From NCBI RefSeq assembly GCF_001995215.1, contig NZ_MUXN01000008.1, positions 76,880 through 140,879 of the forward strand: 64,000 nt of DNA, in the 5' to 3' direction. Below, piece by piece: positions 1-7,887 of this stretch (the stretch's first letter is position 1; the number at the start of each line of letters is the position of its first letter). The position numbers and the translations under genes were made by a program. The DNA comes from Amycolatopsis azurea DSM 43854. GTDB lineage: Bacteria > Actinomycetota > Actinomycetes > Mycobacteriales > Pseudonocardiaceae. The notes under the pieces were generated by a model. That model was given only the letters and a program-made list of their open reading frames with translations. It was not told where the DNA came from and did no database searches.

Positions 1-153
1 TAGCCCGCTAACCGCGACGCGCCCCTGACCTGCCGCTTCGCGATTAGCCCGCGAAACGCAAGTGCGCGCCTCCGGCCGGCGGGATCGCGTTTAGCCCGCG
101 AAACGCAGGTGGGCGGGTCTGGTCGGCGGGATCGCGATTAGGGGGCTAAACGC
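1..153 (+). repeat. Tandem cluster of intergenic palindrome family A (four copies, first one cut by the edge)
   Basis: Three full cores start at 40, 87 and 134, exactly 47 bp apart, and a partial copy lies at 1-18. The core is GCGWTTAG-N4-CTAAACGC, usually preceded by GGATC and followed by AGGT or AAGT. The same element recurs about fifteen times in the window. The last copy (134-153) contains the stop codon and the last codons of the hydrolase gene that follows on the minus strand. Nothing else is seen in 1-137. Confidence 0.85.
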
Positions 154-881
154 AAGTGGGTGCCTTCCTCGGCCGCCAGTACCTCGCCCCGGAACTCCGC
201 CCGCGCCTCGGCCACTGAGACCTCGCGGTCGGAGCCGGGCCAGAAGTGGGTCAGCAGCAGCCGCCGGGCGCCGCCGCGCTGGGCCCAGTACCCGGCCTCG
301 CCCGCCGTCGACACGAGCCGCGGCGTCTCGTCGGGGGGCGGACCCTGCAACGTGGCGTCGGCGATGAGCAGATCCGCGTCGCGTGCCAGCTCGGCCAGGA
401 TCGGGCTGGGCCCGCTGTCGCCGGTGTACGCGACGGTGAGCCCGGGCGCGCTCAGCCGGACACCGTAGTTCGGCACGTGGTGCGGCAGTAGGAACGTCGT
501 CATCCGGAACGGCCCGACCTCGCGCGGCGGGCCGAGGTCGGCCACGTCGAAGATCGTCGTCGGATGCGGACGCGGTTCCATCGCTTCGAGCCGCCGCACC
601 GTCCCCGGCGTGCAGTGCAGCGGGATCCTCGGCTCGTCCGGCAGCCCGTAGGCGCGGGCACGGCCGAGCGCGCTCACGTCGGCGCAGTGATCGGGATGTT
701 CATGCGTCACCACCACCGCGTCGACCCGGCCATCGGGGGCGTGTTCGAACAGCCGTGACGCGGCCCCGTAGCCGAGGTCGAGCACCAGCTTGAAACCTTC
801 GTGGACCAGGAGGAACCCGGCGCAGGCCCGTCTCGGTTCCGGCCAGGCGCCGCAGCTGCCCAGCACGGTCAGCTCACTCAT
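138..881 (-). CDS. MBL-fold metallo-hydrolase (RNase Z / cyclic-nucleotide phosphodiesterase-like)
   Basis: A 247-residue cytoplasmic protein of the metallo-beta-lactamase fold, predicted to be a zinc hydrolase acting on phosphodiester or related substrates. The HxHxDH metal motif THEHPDH lies at residues 59-65, further candidate ligands are H134/H135, D155 in YTGD and H212 in THF. There is no signal peptide. The form resembles the actinobacterial Rv1339-like phosphodiesterases, but the substrate is not certain. The last codons (LRLAP) and the stop lie inside a copy of repeat family A, so the C-terminus appears to have been set by that repeat. It is divergent from the exonuclease gene, 65 bp away. 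Confidence 0.9.
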   Translation of the reverse strand: MSELTVLGSCGAWPEPRRACAGFLLVHEGFKLVLDLGYGAASRLFEHAPDGRVDAVVVTHEHPDHCADVSALGRARAYGLPDEPRIPLHCTPGTVRRLEAMEPRPHPTTIFDVADLGPPREVGPFRMTTFLLPHHVPNYGVRLSAPGLTVAYTGDSGPSPILAELARDADLLIADATLQGPPPDETPRLVSTAGEAGYWAQRGGARRLLLTHFWPGSDREVSVAEARAEFRGEVLAAEEGTHLRLAP

Positions 882-946
882 GCGCGCAGTCTCGCAGAGC
901 GAACTCCCTGAGAGTTCTGTCGGACCCTCCGGGTAGCGTGCGGAGC

Positions 947-1744
947 GTGCTGACCGTCTCCACTGTGAATGTCAACGGCCTCCGTGCCGCCGCGAAAAAA
1001 GGCTTCGTCGAGTGGCTGGGCTCGACGAAGGCCGACGTCGTCGCCTGCCAGGAGGTCCGGGCCGAGCTCAAGGAGCTGCCGGCCGGTGCCGCCGCGCCCG
1101 AAGGCTGGCACGTGGTGCACGCGCCGTCAGTGCAGAAGGGGCGCAACGGCGTCATGCTCTTCAGCCGGACCGAGCCGGACGAGGTCCGTATCGGTTTCGG
1201 CGAGCCCGAATTCGAGGACAGCGGCCGCTATGCCGAGATCCACCTGCCGAACGTCGTGGTCGCGAGCCTGTACCTGCCCAGCGGCGACGTCGGCACCCCT
1301 CGCCAGGACGAGAAAGAGCGCTTCATGGCGGCGTTCCTCCCGTACCTCGCCGACCTGCGCGCCAAGGCCGAGGCCGGCGGCCGCGAGGTCGTCGTCGTGG
1401 GGGACTGGAACATCGCCTACGACAAGACCGACCTGAAGAACTGGCGCGGGAACCAGAAGAGCTCGGGCTTCCTGCCGGAGGAACGGGAGTGGCTCGGCCG
1501 CGTGTTCAGCGAGGCCGGTTACGTCGACGTGCAGCGCAAACTCGACCCGGAAGGCCCCGGCCCGTATACCTGGTGGTCGTACCGCGGGAAGGCGTTCGAC
1601 AACGACTCGGGCTGGCGCATCGACTGCCAGATCGCCACGCCCGGCCTGGCCGAGCGGTGCACATCGGTCGTGGTCGAGCGCGCCGAGTCCTACGATCAGC
1701 GCTGGTCGGACCACGCGCCGGTGACGGCGACCTACTCCGGCTGA
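947..1744 (+). CDS. xth: Exodeoxyribonuclease III (AP endonuclease family)
   Basis: A 265-residue EEP-superfamily nuclease for base-excision repair: AP-site incision and 3'-5' exonuclease on duplex DNA. Visible motifs are NVNGLR near the N-terminus, the metal-binding Glu in CQEVRAE (about E36), GDWNIAYDKTDLKNW with catalytic Asp and Asn, and the C-terminal SDHAPVTATY carrying the catalytic Asp-His pair. Length is normal for the family. The GTG at 947 gives the family-typical beginning MLTVSTVNVNG; an upstream in-frame GTG at 938 would add only three residues. It is followed after 25 bp by the tail-repeat protein on the same strand. Confidence 0.94.
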   Translation: MLTVSTVNVNGLRAAAKKGFVEWLGSTKADVVACQEVRAELKELPAGAAAPEGWHVVHAPSVQKGRNGVMLFSRTEPDEVRIGFGEPEFEDSGRYAEIHLPNVVVASLYLPSGDVGTPRQDEKERFMAAFLPYLADLRAKAEAGGREVVVVGDWNIAYDKTDLKNWRGNQKSSGFLPEEREWLGRVFSEAGYVDVQRKLDPEGPGPYTWWSYRGKAFDNDSGWRIDCQIATPGLAERCTSVVVERAESYDQRWSDHAPVTATYSG

Positions 1745-1769
1745 CCCGCCGGAAGCTCTGGGGGCTGTG

Positions 1770-2681
1770 ATGGAGACGAACGAAGCCAGGCGGATCGAGG
1801 CGACGAACGCCGAGCGCTACGCGATGTCCGGCCAGTACGGGTGGGAGTTCAGCCCGGACGCGCCGAACCTCTTGGAGCGCTGGACGGTGCTGCCGTTCAA
1901 CCAGCGCGGCGACAAGCGGATGGCGTTCGGCGCGCTGAGCGGCGCGTACAACGGGCTTCAGTTCAGCGTCTTCGACTACCACCGCCGTCCGACGGTCACG
2001 AGCGTGCACACGCGATGGACCAACAAGAAGGTCAACGAACTCGACACGATCTCGATCGACACGGTCTGGGTGATCACCCTGCCCGCGCCGATGCCGAACT
2101 TCCAGATCGTGTCGAGCATCGAAGCCGCCTGGGACGTCGATCAGTACCCCGAGCCCGCCACGGCGGACCGGAAGTTCAACCGCTGGTACAAGCTGATCGA
2201 CACCGACCCGAACGTCGCGATCGGTGTGCTGACCCCGCAGGTCGCCGCCACGATGCGGTCGTCGAAGCTGCACACCTGGTCGCTGGTGGGCTCGGAACTG
2301 GTCTACGTCGAGAATCCGACGTTCGGCCGGACCAAGCCGGACGACGTGCTCTTGACGTTGGGACACCTCGGGAAGCTGGTGTCGCTGCTGCCGTTCCACC
2401 TCGGTGGCGGGCAGCCCGCCGCGCCGGCGCCGCAACAGCCCCAGTACCCGCAACAGATGCAGTACCCGCAACAGCCGTATCCGCAGCAGAACCCCGGCTA
2501 TCAGCAGCAGTATCCGCCTCCGCCGCAGTACGGCCAGCCGCCGTATCCGCCGCAGCAGCCGGGATATCCGCAACCGCAGTACCCACAACCTCAATACCCG
2601 CAGCCCGGGTATCCGCCGCATGGCCATCCGCAGCCGGGTCCGTACGGGCCGCCGCCGGGATATCCGCCGCGCGGTTACTGA
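1770..2681 (+). CDS. Conserved hypothetical protein with long Pro/Gln/Tyr-rich tail
   Basis: A 303-residue protein with two parts. Residues 1 to about 212 form a globular domain (motifs GWEFSPDAP, MAFGALSGAYNGL, FSVFDYHRRP, TLGHLGKLVSLLPFHLGG) that I do not assign to a named family. From about residue 215 to the end runs a low-complexity tail of QYPQQ, PYPQQ, GYPQPQ-type units, rich in proline, glutamine and tyrosine. No signal peptide or membrane segment is visible. Such tails are common on actinobacterial proteins that self-associate or contact membranes, but this is inference. The stop overlaps by 7 bp with the end of the converging cupin gene. GTG at 1767 is an alternative start. Confidence 0.85.
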   Translation: METNEARRIEATNAERYAMSGQYGWEFSPDAPNLLERWTVLPFNQRGDKRMAFGALSGAYNGLQFSVFDYHRRPTVTSVHTRWTNKKVNELDTISIDTVWVITLPAPMPNFQIVSSIEAAWDVDQYPEPATADRKFNRWYKLIDTDPNVAIGVLTPQVAATMRSSKLHTWSLVGSELVYVENPTFGRTKPDDVLLTLGHLGKLVSLLPFHLGGGQPAAPAPQQPQYPQQMQYPQQPYPQQNPGYQQQYPPPPQYGQPPYPPQQPGYPQPQYPQPQYPQPGYPPHGHPQPGPYGPPPGYPPRGY

Positions 2682-3175
2682 CGGGACTTCGCGCTCTCCG
2701 TCCACACTGGACTTTCGACGAAGTGGTTGTCGAATTTCTCCTGGCTGTCCAAGAGATCCTGGACGGTCGCCTCGCCGTGGCCGACTTTTTCCAGCAGGCG
2801 GAAGTAGTCGAACCGTTCCACGCCGGGGATGAACACGATCAGCACGTCCGCGGCCGAGTCCACGGCCGCGCGGAACGCGTGCGTGGTCAGCGGCGGGACG
2901 ACGAGCATGTCGCCCTCGGAAACGGTGACGATCTCTTCTCCCACAAGGACTTCCAGCTTCCCGCTGAGCATGAAGAACATCTCGGAGGAGCCGGTGTGGT
3001 AGTGCGGCGCCGCTCCATCGGCGCCGACGCCTAGCTGTGTTCTCGCGCTGCTCATGACCCCGCCTGTCGTCGAGACGTCGGCGAGCAGGGTGACGAGCGT
3101 GGGGGCCGCGCCGACGGTCTCGGCTTCGGCGGCGCGGACGAGGACGGGTTCGCGGGCTTCGATGCTCTGTGTCAT
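2675..3175 (-). CDS. Cupin-domain protein
   Basis: A 166-residue single-cupin protein. The metal-binding motif PHYHTGSSEMFF lies at about residues 57-68 (H58, H60, E65), with the second cupin motif VPPLTTHAF at about 93-101 supplying H99. Cupins of this form are small dioxygenases, isomerases or sensor domains; the substrate cannot be told. The start at 3175 (MTQSIEAR) is preferred over an upstream in-frame codon because the latter would run through the shared operator. The gene is divergent from a MarR regulator, with operator half-sites between them, so it is very probably the target of that regulator. Confidence 0.88.
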   Translation of the reverse strand: MTQSIEAREPVLVRAAEAETVGAAPTLVTLLADVSTTGGVMSSARTQLGVGADGAAPHYHTGSSEMFFMLSGKLEVLVGEEIVTVSEGDMLVVPPLTTHAFRAAVDSAADVLIVFIPGVERFDYFRLLEKVGHGEATVQDLLDSQEKFDNHFVESPVWTESAKSRQ

Positions 3176-3180
3176 GCCTC

Positions 3181-3217
3181 GATAGTTCCACTGCTGATAG
3201 TTCGCTGTCAAACTATC
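3181..3217. promoter_or_regulatory. Shared operator/promoter between cupin gene and marR
   Basis: A perfect 7-bp inverted repeat GATAGTT-N8-AACTATC lies at 3196-3217, and a third half-site GATAGTT at 3181-3187. On the minus strand the right arm runs into TTGACA, a consensus -35 element, with the extra half-site about where the -10 region of the cupin promoter would be. A MarR dimer bound here would cover the cupin promoter and lie 24 bp upstream of the marR start. Confidence 0.7.
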
Positions 3218-3240
3218 TCCTGTCGAATAGACTGCGGGAC

Positions 3241-3738
3241 GTGAGTGAAGAGCAGAACGTCGACGCGATCGACCACGTGGTCGGCGCCTGGCGGCGGGAA
3301 CGACCGGAACTGGACCTGACCGCGATCGGGGTCGCCGGGCGACTCGGGCGCGTGGTCCTGCTGACCACGCCGATGGTGGAGGCCGTGTTCGCGAAGCACG
3401 GCTTGAAACAGGGCGAGTTCGACGTGCTGGCGGCGCTCAGGCGATCCGGGAAGCCGTACACGCTGATCCCGTCCGAGCTGTCCGCGACGCTGATGATGTC
3501 CCGGGCCGGGATGACCAGCCGGATCGACAGGCTGGAGACGGCCGGTCTGGTCGAGCGGGCGCTCGACCCCGAGGACCGGCGCAGCTTCCGGGTCACGCTG
3601 ACCGAGCGCGGGTTCGAAGTCGTCGACGCCGCGATGACCGAACACACGGCGAATGTCGCGAAGCTGCTCTCGCCGCTGGGCGGCGACCTCGAAGTCCTGG
3701 ACGGAGCGCTGCGCAGGCTGCTGGGTTCTCTCGAATGA
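3241..3738 (+). CDS. MarR-family transcriptional regulator
   Basis: A 165-residue winged-helix regulator. The DNA-binding core covers about residues 60-115: LIPSELSATLMMSRAGMTSR (helix-turn-helix), IDRLETAGLVER, and the wing motif DPEDRRSFRVTLTERG. The start GTG at 3241 leaves the operator region intergenic. The divergent cupin gene and the paired GATAGTT half-sites between them point to repression of the cupin gene and autoregulation, with release by a small ligand as in other MarR proteins. The gene ends 5 bp before a strong hairpin terminator shared with the converging chitinase gene. Confidence 0.93.
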   Translation: MSEEQNVDAIDHVVGAWRRERPELDLTAIGVAGRLGRVVLLTTPMVEAVFAKHGLKQGEFDVLAALRRSGKPYTLIPSELSATLMMSRAGMTSRIDRLETAGLVERALDPEDRRSFRVTLTERGFEVVDAAMTEHTANVAKLLSPLGGDLEVLDGALRRLLGSLE

Positions 3739-3743
3739 CGAAA

Positions 3744-3780
3744 GGGGCCCTTCGCCGCGTCACCTGCGGCGAAGGGCCCC
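3744..3780. terminator. Bidirectional hairpin terminator between marR and chitinase genes
   Basis: Perfect 15-bp arms, GGGGCCCTTCGCCGC at 3744-3758 and its complement at 3766-3780, with a 7-nt loop. It sits between two converging genes. Flanking AAA and TTC are weak tracts, typical of GC-rich actinomycetes. Confidence 0.85.
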
Positions 3781-3797
3781 TTCGGTCCATGGATGGA

Positions 3798-4685
3798 TCA
3801 GCAGGACAGGTTGCCGCCGGGGTCGACCCCGAGGATCCCGGTGAACTGCTTGTACTTGCTCACGCGGCTCTGCACCTGGCCGGGGTTGCCACCGTTGCAC
3901 TCGAGGCTGCCGTTGATGCTGCGGATGGTCTCACCGAAGCCGCGGCTGTTGACCATCGCGTCGTGCGGGGTCATCGTGCCCGGACCGTTCTGGGTCATCC
4001 AGTACCAGATGCCGGTCTTCCAGGCGACCGCCGCGTCGTTCTGCACCAGCCACGGGTTGGTCAGCAGCGGCAGGCCCAGCGCGTCGCCGGCGGCCTTGTA
4101 GTTGAAGTTCCAGCTCAGCTGGATCGGGCCGCGGCCGTAGTACGCGGCGTTGCCCGCCGGACAGCCGTAGGACTGGCTCGTGTCGCAGTAGTGCGGGTAG
4201 TTTGCTTCGTTCTGCTCGACCACGTAGACCAGGCCGCCGGTCTCGTGGCTGACGTTCGCCAGGAAGGCGGCCGCTTCCTGCTTCTTCACGGTGTCACTGC
4301 CCGTGCCGGCGAAGGCCGGGTATGCGCTGAGGGCGGTGACCAGGCCGTTGTAGGTGTAGAAGGCGTTCCGGCTCGGGAACATCTGGTTGAACTGTGCTTC
4401 GCTGACCACGAAGCCGGACGGGTTCGGCGGGTTGGTCGTGCCGCCGCCGCAGGCGCCCTGATCAGCCCAAACCTGCGCTGTACCTGGGGTTTCGTTCTGC
4501 GTCCACCACTTCGCGGACCAGTTGTGCCCGTTGTGGGAGGCGGTGTTGCCTCCCCAGTAGACCGAGCTCGCGTTCCACGGCGTCGTGCAGTCCGCGGCCG
4601 AGGCGGACTGGGCCGGGACGACCACGGCGACCGTCGTGGCGGCGAAGGTGGCGGCGACCGCCGCGAGAATACGTCGAAGAGACAT
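3798..4685 (-). CDS. Secreted chitinase, glycoside hydrolase family 19, with N-terminal carbohydrate-binding module
   Basis: A 295-residue exported endochitinase cleaving beta-1,4-GlcNAc linkages. A Sec signal peptide covers residues 1-31 (cleavage near SASA-A). A CBM5/12-like chitin-binding module with conserved aromatics (YWGG, NWSAKWWTQN) spans about 33-79, followed by a short GGTTNPPNP linker and the GH19 catalytic domain from about 90. The catalytic Glu pair is visible as SHETGG (E148) and VVEQNE (E157), with YYGRGPIQLSWNFNY characteristic of the family. Two DasR-like sites lie upstream, so expression is probably controlled by amino-sugar status. Transcription ends at the shared hairpin. 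Confidence 0.96.
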   Translation of the reverse strand: MSLRRILAAVAATFAATTVAVVVPAQSASAADCTTPWNASSVYWGGNTASHNGHNWSAKWWTQNETPGTAQVWADQGACGGGTTNPPNPSGFVVSEAQFNQMFPSRNAFYTYNGLVTALSAYPAFAGTGSDTVKKQEAAAFLANVSHETGGLVYVVEQNEANYPHYCDTSQSYGCPAGNAAYYGRGPIQLSWNFNYKAAGDALGLPLLTNPWLVQNDAAVAWKTGIWYWMTQNGPGTMTPHDAMVNSRGFGETIRSINGSLECNGGNPGQVQSRVSKYKQFTGILGVDPGGNLSC

Positions 4686-4722
4686 CGGTGGCTCCTTCGT
4701 ACGAGGGGACCATGCAGGGAGA

Positions 4723-4766
4723 TTGGTCTATACCTTTTAAGGGGTATGGCCAACAGGTATAGACCA
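4723..4766. promoter_or_regulatory. Pair of DasR-like (dre) operators upstream of chitinase
   Basis: The element TGGTCTATACCT occurs twice in opposite orientation, at 4724-4735 and, on the minus strand, at 4755-4766. It resembles the published dre consensus for the GlcNAc-responsive GntR regulator DasR (core TGGTCTAGACCA). The sites are 39-81 bp upstream of the chitinase start, where they would overlap its promoter. DasR control is inference from the motif and the chitin substrate. Confidence 0.7.
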
Positions 4767-5060
4767 TTGCGCACAAGAAACCAACCGGGGAAAGTCGGAT
4801 CGTGCCTGTTCGGCCGTGTGGTGACATCCGAACGGCCTAATGCTGTCCGGTTTTGTCGGAAACCCATTTCGTACGCGACAACTCTGAGAAGAGGGGTGCT
4901 CGAAAGATCCCCCCTGTGAGGGGCTAGTGTCGTGCCCCGAGTTGATCAGAACCCACAGGTCTTGACACGCTCGGTAGTTTTTTGACCAGCAGCCTGGAAA
5001 TGCTCACTCTTTCGGGTTAGCGTTCCGGTTCGGCAAAGTCACGTCACGGGAGGCACTCCG
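4767..5060. other. Intergenic region without recognised features
   Basis: Divergent intergenic space upstream of the small membrane protein gene. A TTGACA hexamer lies at 4962-4967, but no convincing -10 element follows at 16-19 bp. A good ribosome-binding site, GGGAGG at 5048-5053, is 7 nt before the next GTG start. Nothing else is seen. Confidence 0.5.
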
Positions 5061-5414
5061 GTGCGGAACCCAGTTCATCTCCTGATGCGCTCGGCCCTGC
5101 CCGCGGCCAGGGCCACGGCGGTCATCGCGATCCCGGTCGCGCTGCTCGTCGCGGGCGCTGTCCCGGCGTCGGCCGCGGAGGCGACGTCACGCTCGGAGAT
5201 GGCGTTCGGTCTTCTGGGCCCGGTCGGCCTGATCGCCGTCGCGCTCGGCATCGTCGGCATGGCCTTCGGTGTGTTCCGTCAGCGCCGGAAGGCCCGCGCG
5301 GCCGCGGCCACCCCCGCTCCCGCCGCCCCGGCCCAGCCCACCACCCCGCACGTCGCCGCGATGGCGGAGGCCGTCCTCACCGACGACGCCCTCGCTCGCC
5401 AGCGGCGCCCCTGA
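5061..5414 (+). CDS. Small membrane protein with signal-like N-terminus
   Basis: A 117-residue protein not assigned to a family. Residues about 15-39 are a signal peptide or membrane segment ending in the Ala-rich PASAAEA. A second hydrophobic segment, AFGLLGPVGLIAVALGIVGM, spans about 48-68, followed by a basic patch (RQRRKARA) and an Ala/Pro-rich cytoplasmic tail. If the first segment is cleaved the mature protein has one transmembrane helix with the tail inside. The GTG start has a clear GGGAGG site 7 nt upstream. Its 3' side is followed at once by three copies of repeat family A. Confidence 0.8.
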   Translation: MRNPVHLLMRSALPAARATAVIAIPVALLVAGAVPASAAEATSRSEMAFGLLGPVGLIAVALGIVGMAFGVFRQRRKARAAAATPAPAAPAQPTTPHVAAMAEAVLTDDALARQRRP

Positions 5415-5438
5415 CCTGCGCCCTCTCCGCCCCGGATC

Positions 5439-5540
5439 GCGTTTAGGGGGCGAAACGCAGGTCGGCCCCGGATCGCGATTAGCCCGCTAAACGCAGGTCG
5501 GCGCCCGGAAACGGCGGATCGCACTTAGGCCGCTAAAGGC
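5439..5540 (+). repeat. Three tandem copies of palindrome family A
   Basis: Cores at 5439-5458, 5475-5494 and a degenerate one at 5521-5540 (GCACTTAGG...CTAAAGGC). The first two are 36 bp apart and share the flanks GGATC and AGGTC. The cluster fills the space after the stop codon at 5414. Confidence 0.8.
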
Positions 5541-5619
5541 GAAGTGCGGATTTCTTGGGTAGGGACACCTAGTCCGGCCCGGATTGTTTAGGTACGCGGC
5601 GATCGCCACGCTCGGGTGC

Positions 5620-5910
5620 ATGACGGTGACGCAACGTCGCAGCCGGCCCGGTGATCCGTTCCCCCGGGCCCTGGACCAGGCGATCGCGGACAGCGGTCTC
5701 GGACTCGACCGGATCCGCCACCGGCTCGCCCGGCAGGGCGTCCGGATCAGTGTCGCGACCTTGAGCTACTGGCGGACAGGAAGAAGCCGCCCCGAGCGAT
5801 GCGACTCCCTGAAGGCGGTCGCACTGCTGGAGCGGCTCTTCGAACTTCCGCACGGTTCCTTGCTGAACCGGCTGGGACCGCGCCGCCCCAGGGGGCGGTG
5901 GGGCGACGCG
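5620..5910 (+). pseudogene. 3'-truncated helix-turn-helix regulator remnant
   Basis: The N-terminal HTH module of a larger actinobacterial regulator is intact: MTVTQRRSRPGDPFPRAL, then a Cro/XRE-type helix-turn-helix around GVRISVATLSYWRTGRSRPE, then LKAVALLERLF and the closing motif LGPRRPRGRW at about residues 87-96. I recall this module as the start of proteins of several hundred residues. Here recognisable sequence stops just before the converging protease gene. The frame stays open to 6474, but that stretch is antisense to the protease and has no protein-like character. The simplest reading is loss of the 3' part. A short functional HTH protein is the alternative. Confidence 0.5.
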
Positions 5911-5919
5911 GGACCCGGG

Positions 5920-6666
5920 TCAGACTCCGGAGTTGCTGCGGATCCAGCTGCGGAAGTAGGGGACGTCCACGTAGATCGACGGCCCGGTCGCGCAGGTGCT
6001 GCTGTTGTTCCCGGCGCGGCTGGTGGCGCCGATCAGCTGCCAGACACCGTTGACCTGCTTCACCTGCGGGCCGCCCGAGTCGCCGTAGCAGGCGCCCTTG
6101 TTCCCGCCGGGGTTGTTGGTGCAGATCTCGCTCGCGCCGCTGATCCCGAGACACTTGTTGTCGGCGACGATCGAGGTGTCCAGCTGCTGCAGGGTGATCG
6201 GGGCACCGCAGCCGCCCTGCGGGGCGCAGGTCTGGCCCCAGCCGATGATCCGCGTCGCGGTGCCGACGGCCCCGGACGCGTCGGCGATCGTGACCGGCGC
6301 CTGCGAAACCGACGTCGAGAGGCGCAGCAGCGCCAGGTCGGCGCTCGGGTGGGCGATCCGCTGGGCCACGCGGGCCACGGTGCCGCCGCTGGTGCGGTTC
6401 GTGGTGCCGACGCGCACCTGAGCCGGCGTGCCACAGTGCTTCGCGGTGACCACCCAGGTCGCGCTGATCAGTGAGCCACCACACTGGTGCCCACCGGAGC
6501 TCGACTGCTGGGACACCATGAACGAGTAGACCTGGGTCGCGTTGCCGCCGCCGACGATGTTCGGCTGGACGCCGCCGGTGGGCTCAGCCGCCGTGGCGAC
6601 CCCGGGAAGCGTGAACACGGCCGCAGCCGCGATGGCCAAGCCCATCAGCAGGGATCGTGCCTTCAT
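5920..6666 (-). CDS. Secreted trypsin-like serine protease (peptidase family S1)
   Basis: A 248-residue exported chymotrypsin-fold protease. A Sec signal peptide covers about residues 1-27 (ATAA-E), followed by a short propeptide and the activation site IVGG at 37-40. The catalytic triad is H77 in VTAKHCG, D110 in SADLALL and S197 in GDSGGP. Six cysteines (C62, C78, C147, C153, C172, C182 and others) can form the usual disulphides. The motif TAKHC replaces the common TAAHC, which is tolerated in streptomycete trypsins. The gene ends within 10 bp of the truncated HTH gene and has a normal length. Confidence 0.95.
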   Translation of the reverse strand: MKARSLLMGLAIAAAAVFTLPGVATAAEPTGGVQPNIVGGGNATQVYSFMVSQQSSSGGHQCGGSLISATWVVTAKHCGTPAQVRVGTTNRTSGGTVARVAQRIAHPSADLALLRLSTSVSQAPVTIADASGAVGTATRIIGWGQTCAPQGGCGAPITLQQLDTSIVADNKCLGISGASEICTNNPGGNKGACYGDSGGPQVKQVNGVWQLIGATSRAGNNSSTCATGPSIYVDVPYFRSWIRSNSGV

Positions 6667-6817
6667 CTGGGTTCTCCTTCGGTGTGGCCGGAAGATCCGG
6701 TGCCATGAACGCTAGGAATCGGACACCGCGCCCAGAACCGTCGGAAGTATGTGTCGTTTAACCGTTTAGACCGTTTGGCGGGACCGACCTCCGATGACCC
6801 GCCGCGACGCGGCCTGA

Positions 6818-7849
<1,032 letters not shown>

Positions 7850-7887
7850 TTCGCGCTGCGATGTCGCCGCCGCGTGGTTAGCGTTTC

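Noticed and set aside
1..153. CRISPR-like array
   Set aside because: Period is 47 bp but the spacers are not unique sequences of constant length, the repeats are palindromic and degenerate, and no cas genes are present.
5584..6474. Long open frame on the plus strand extending the HTH gene through the protease gene
   Set aside because: After about residue 97 it is exactly antisense to a complete S1 protease with an intact catalytic triad, and its composition is repetitive Arg/Ala/Gly as in antisense frames of GC-rich genes.
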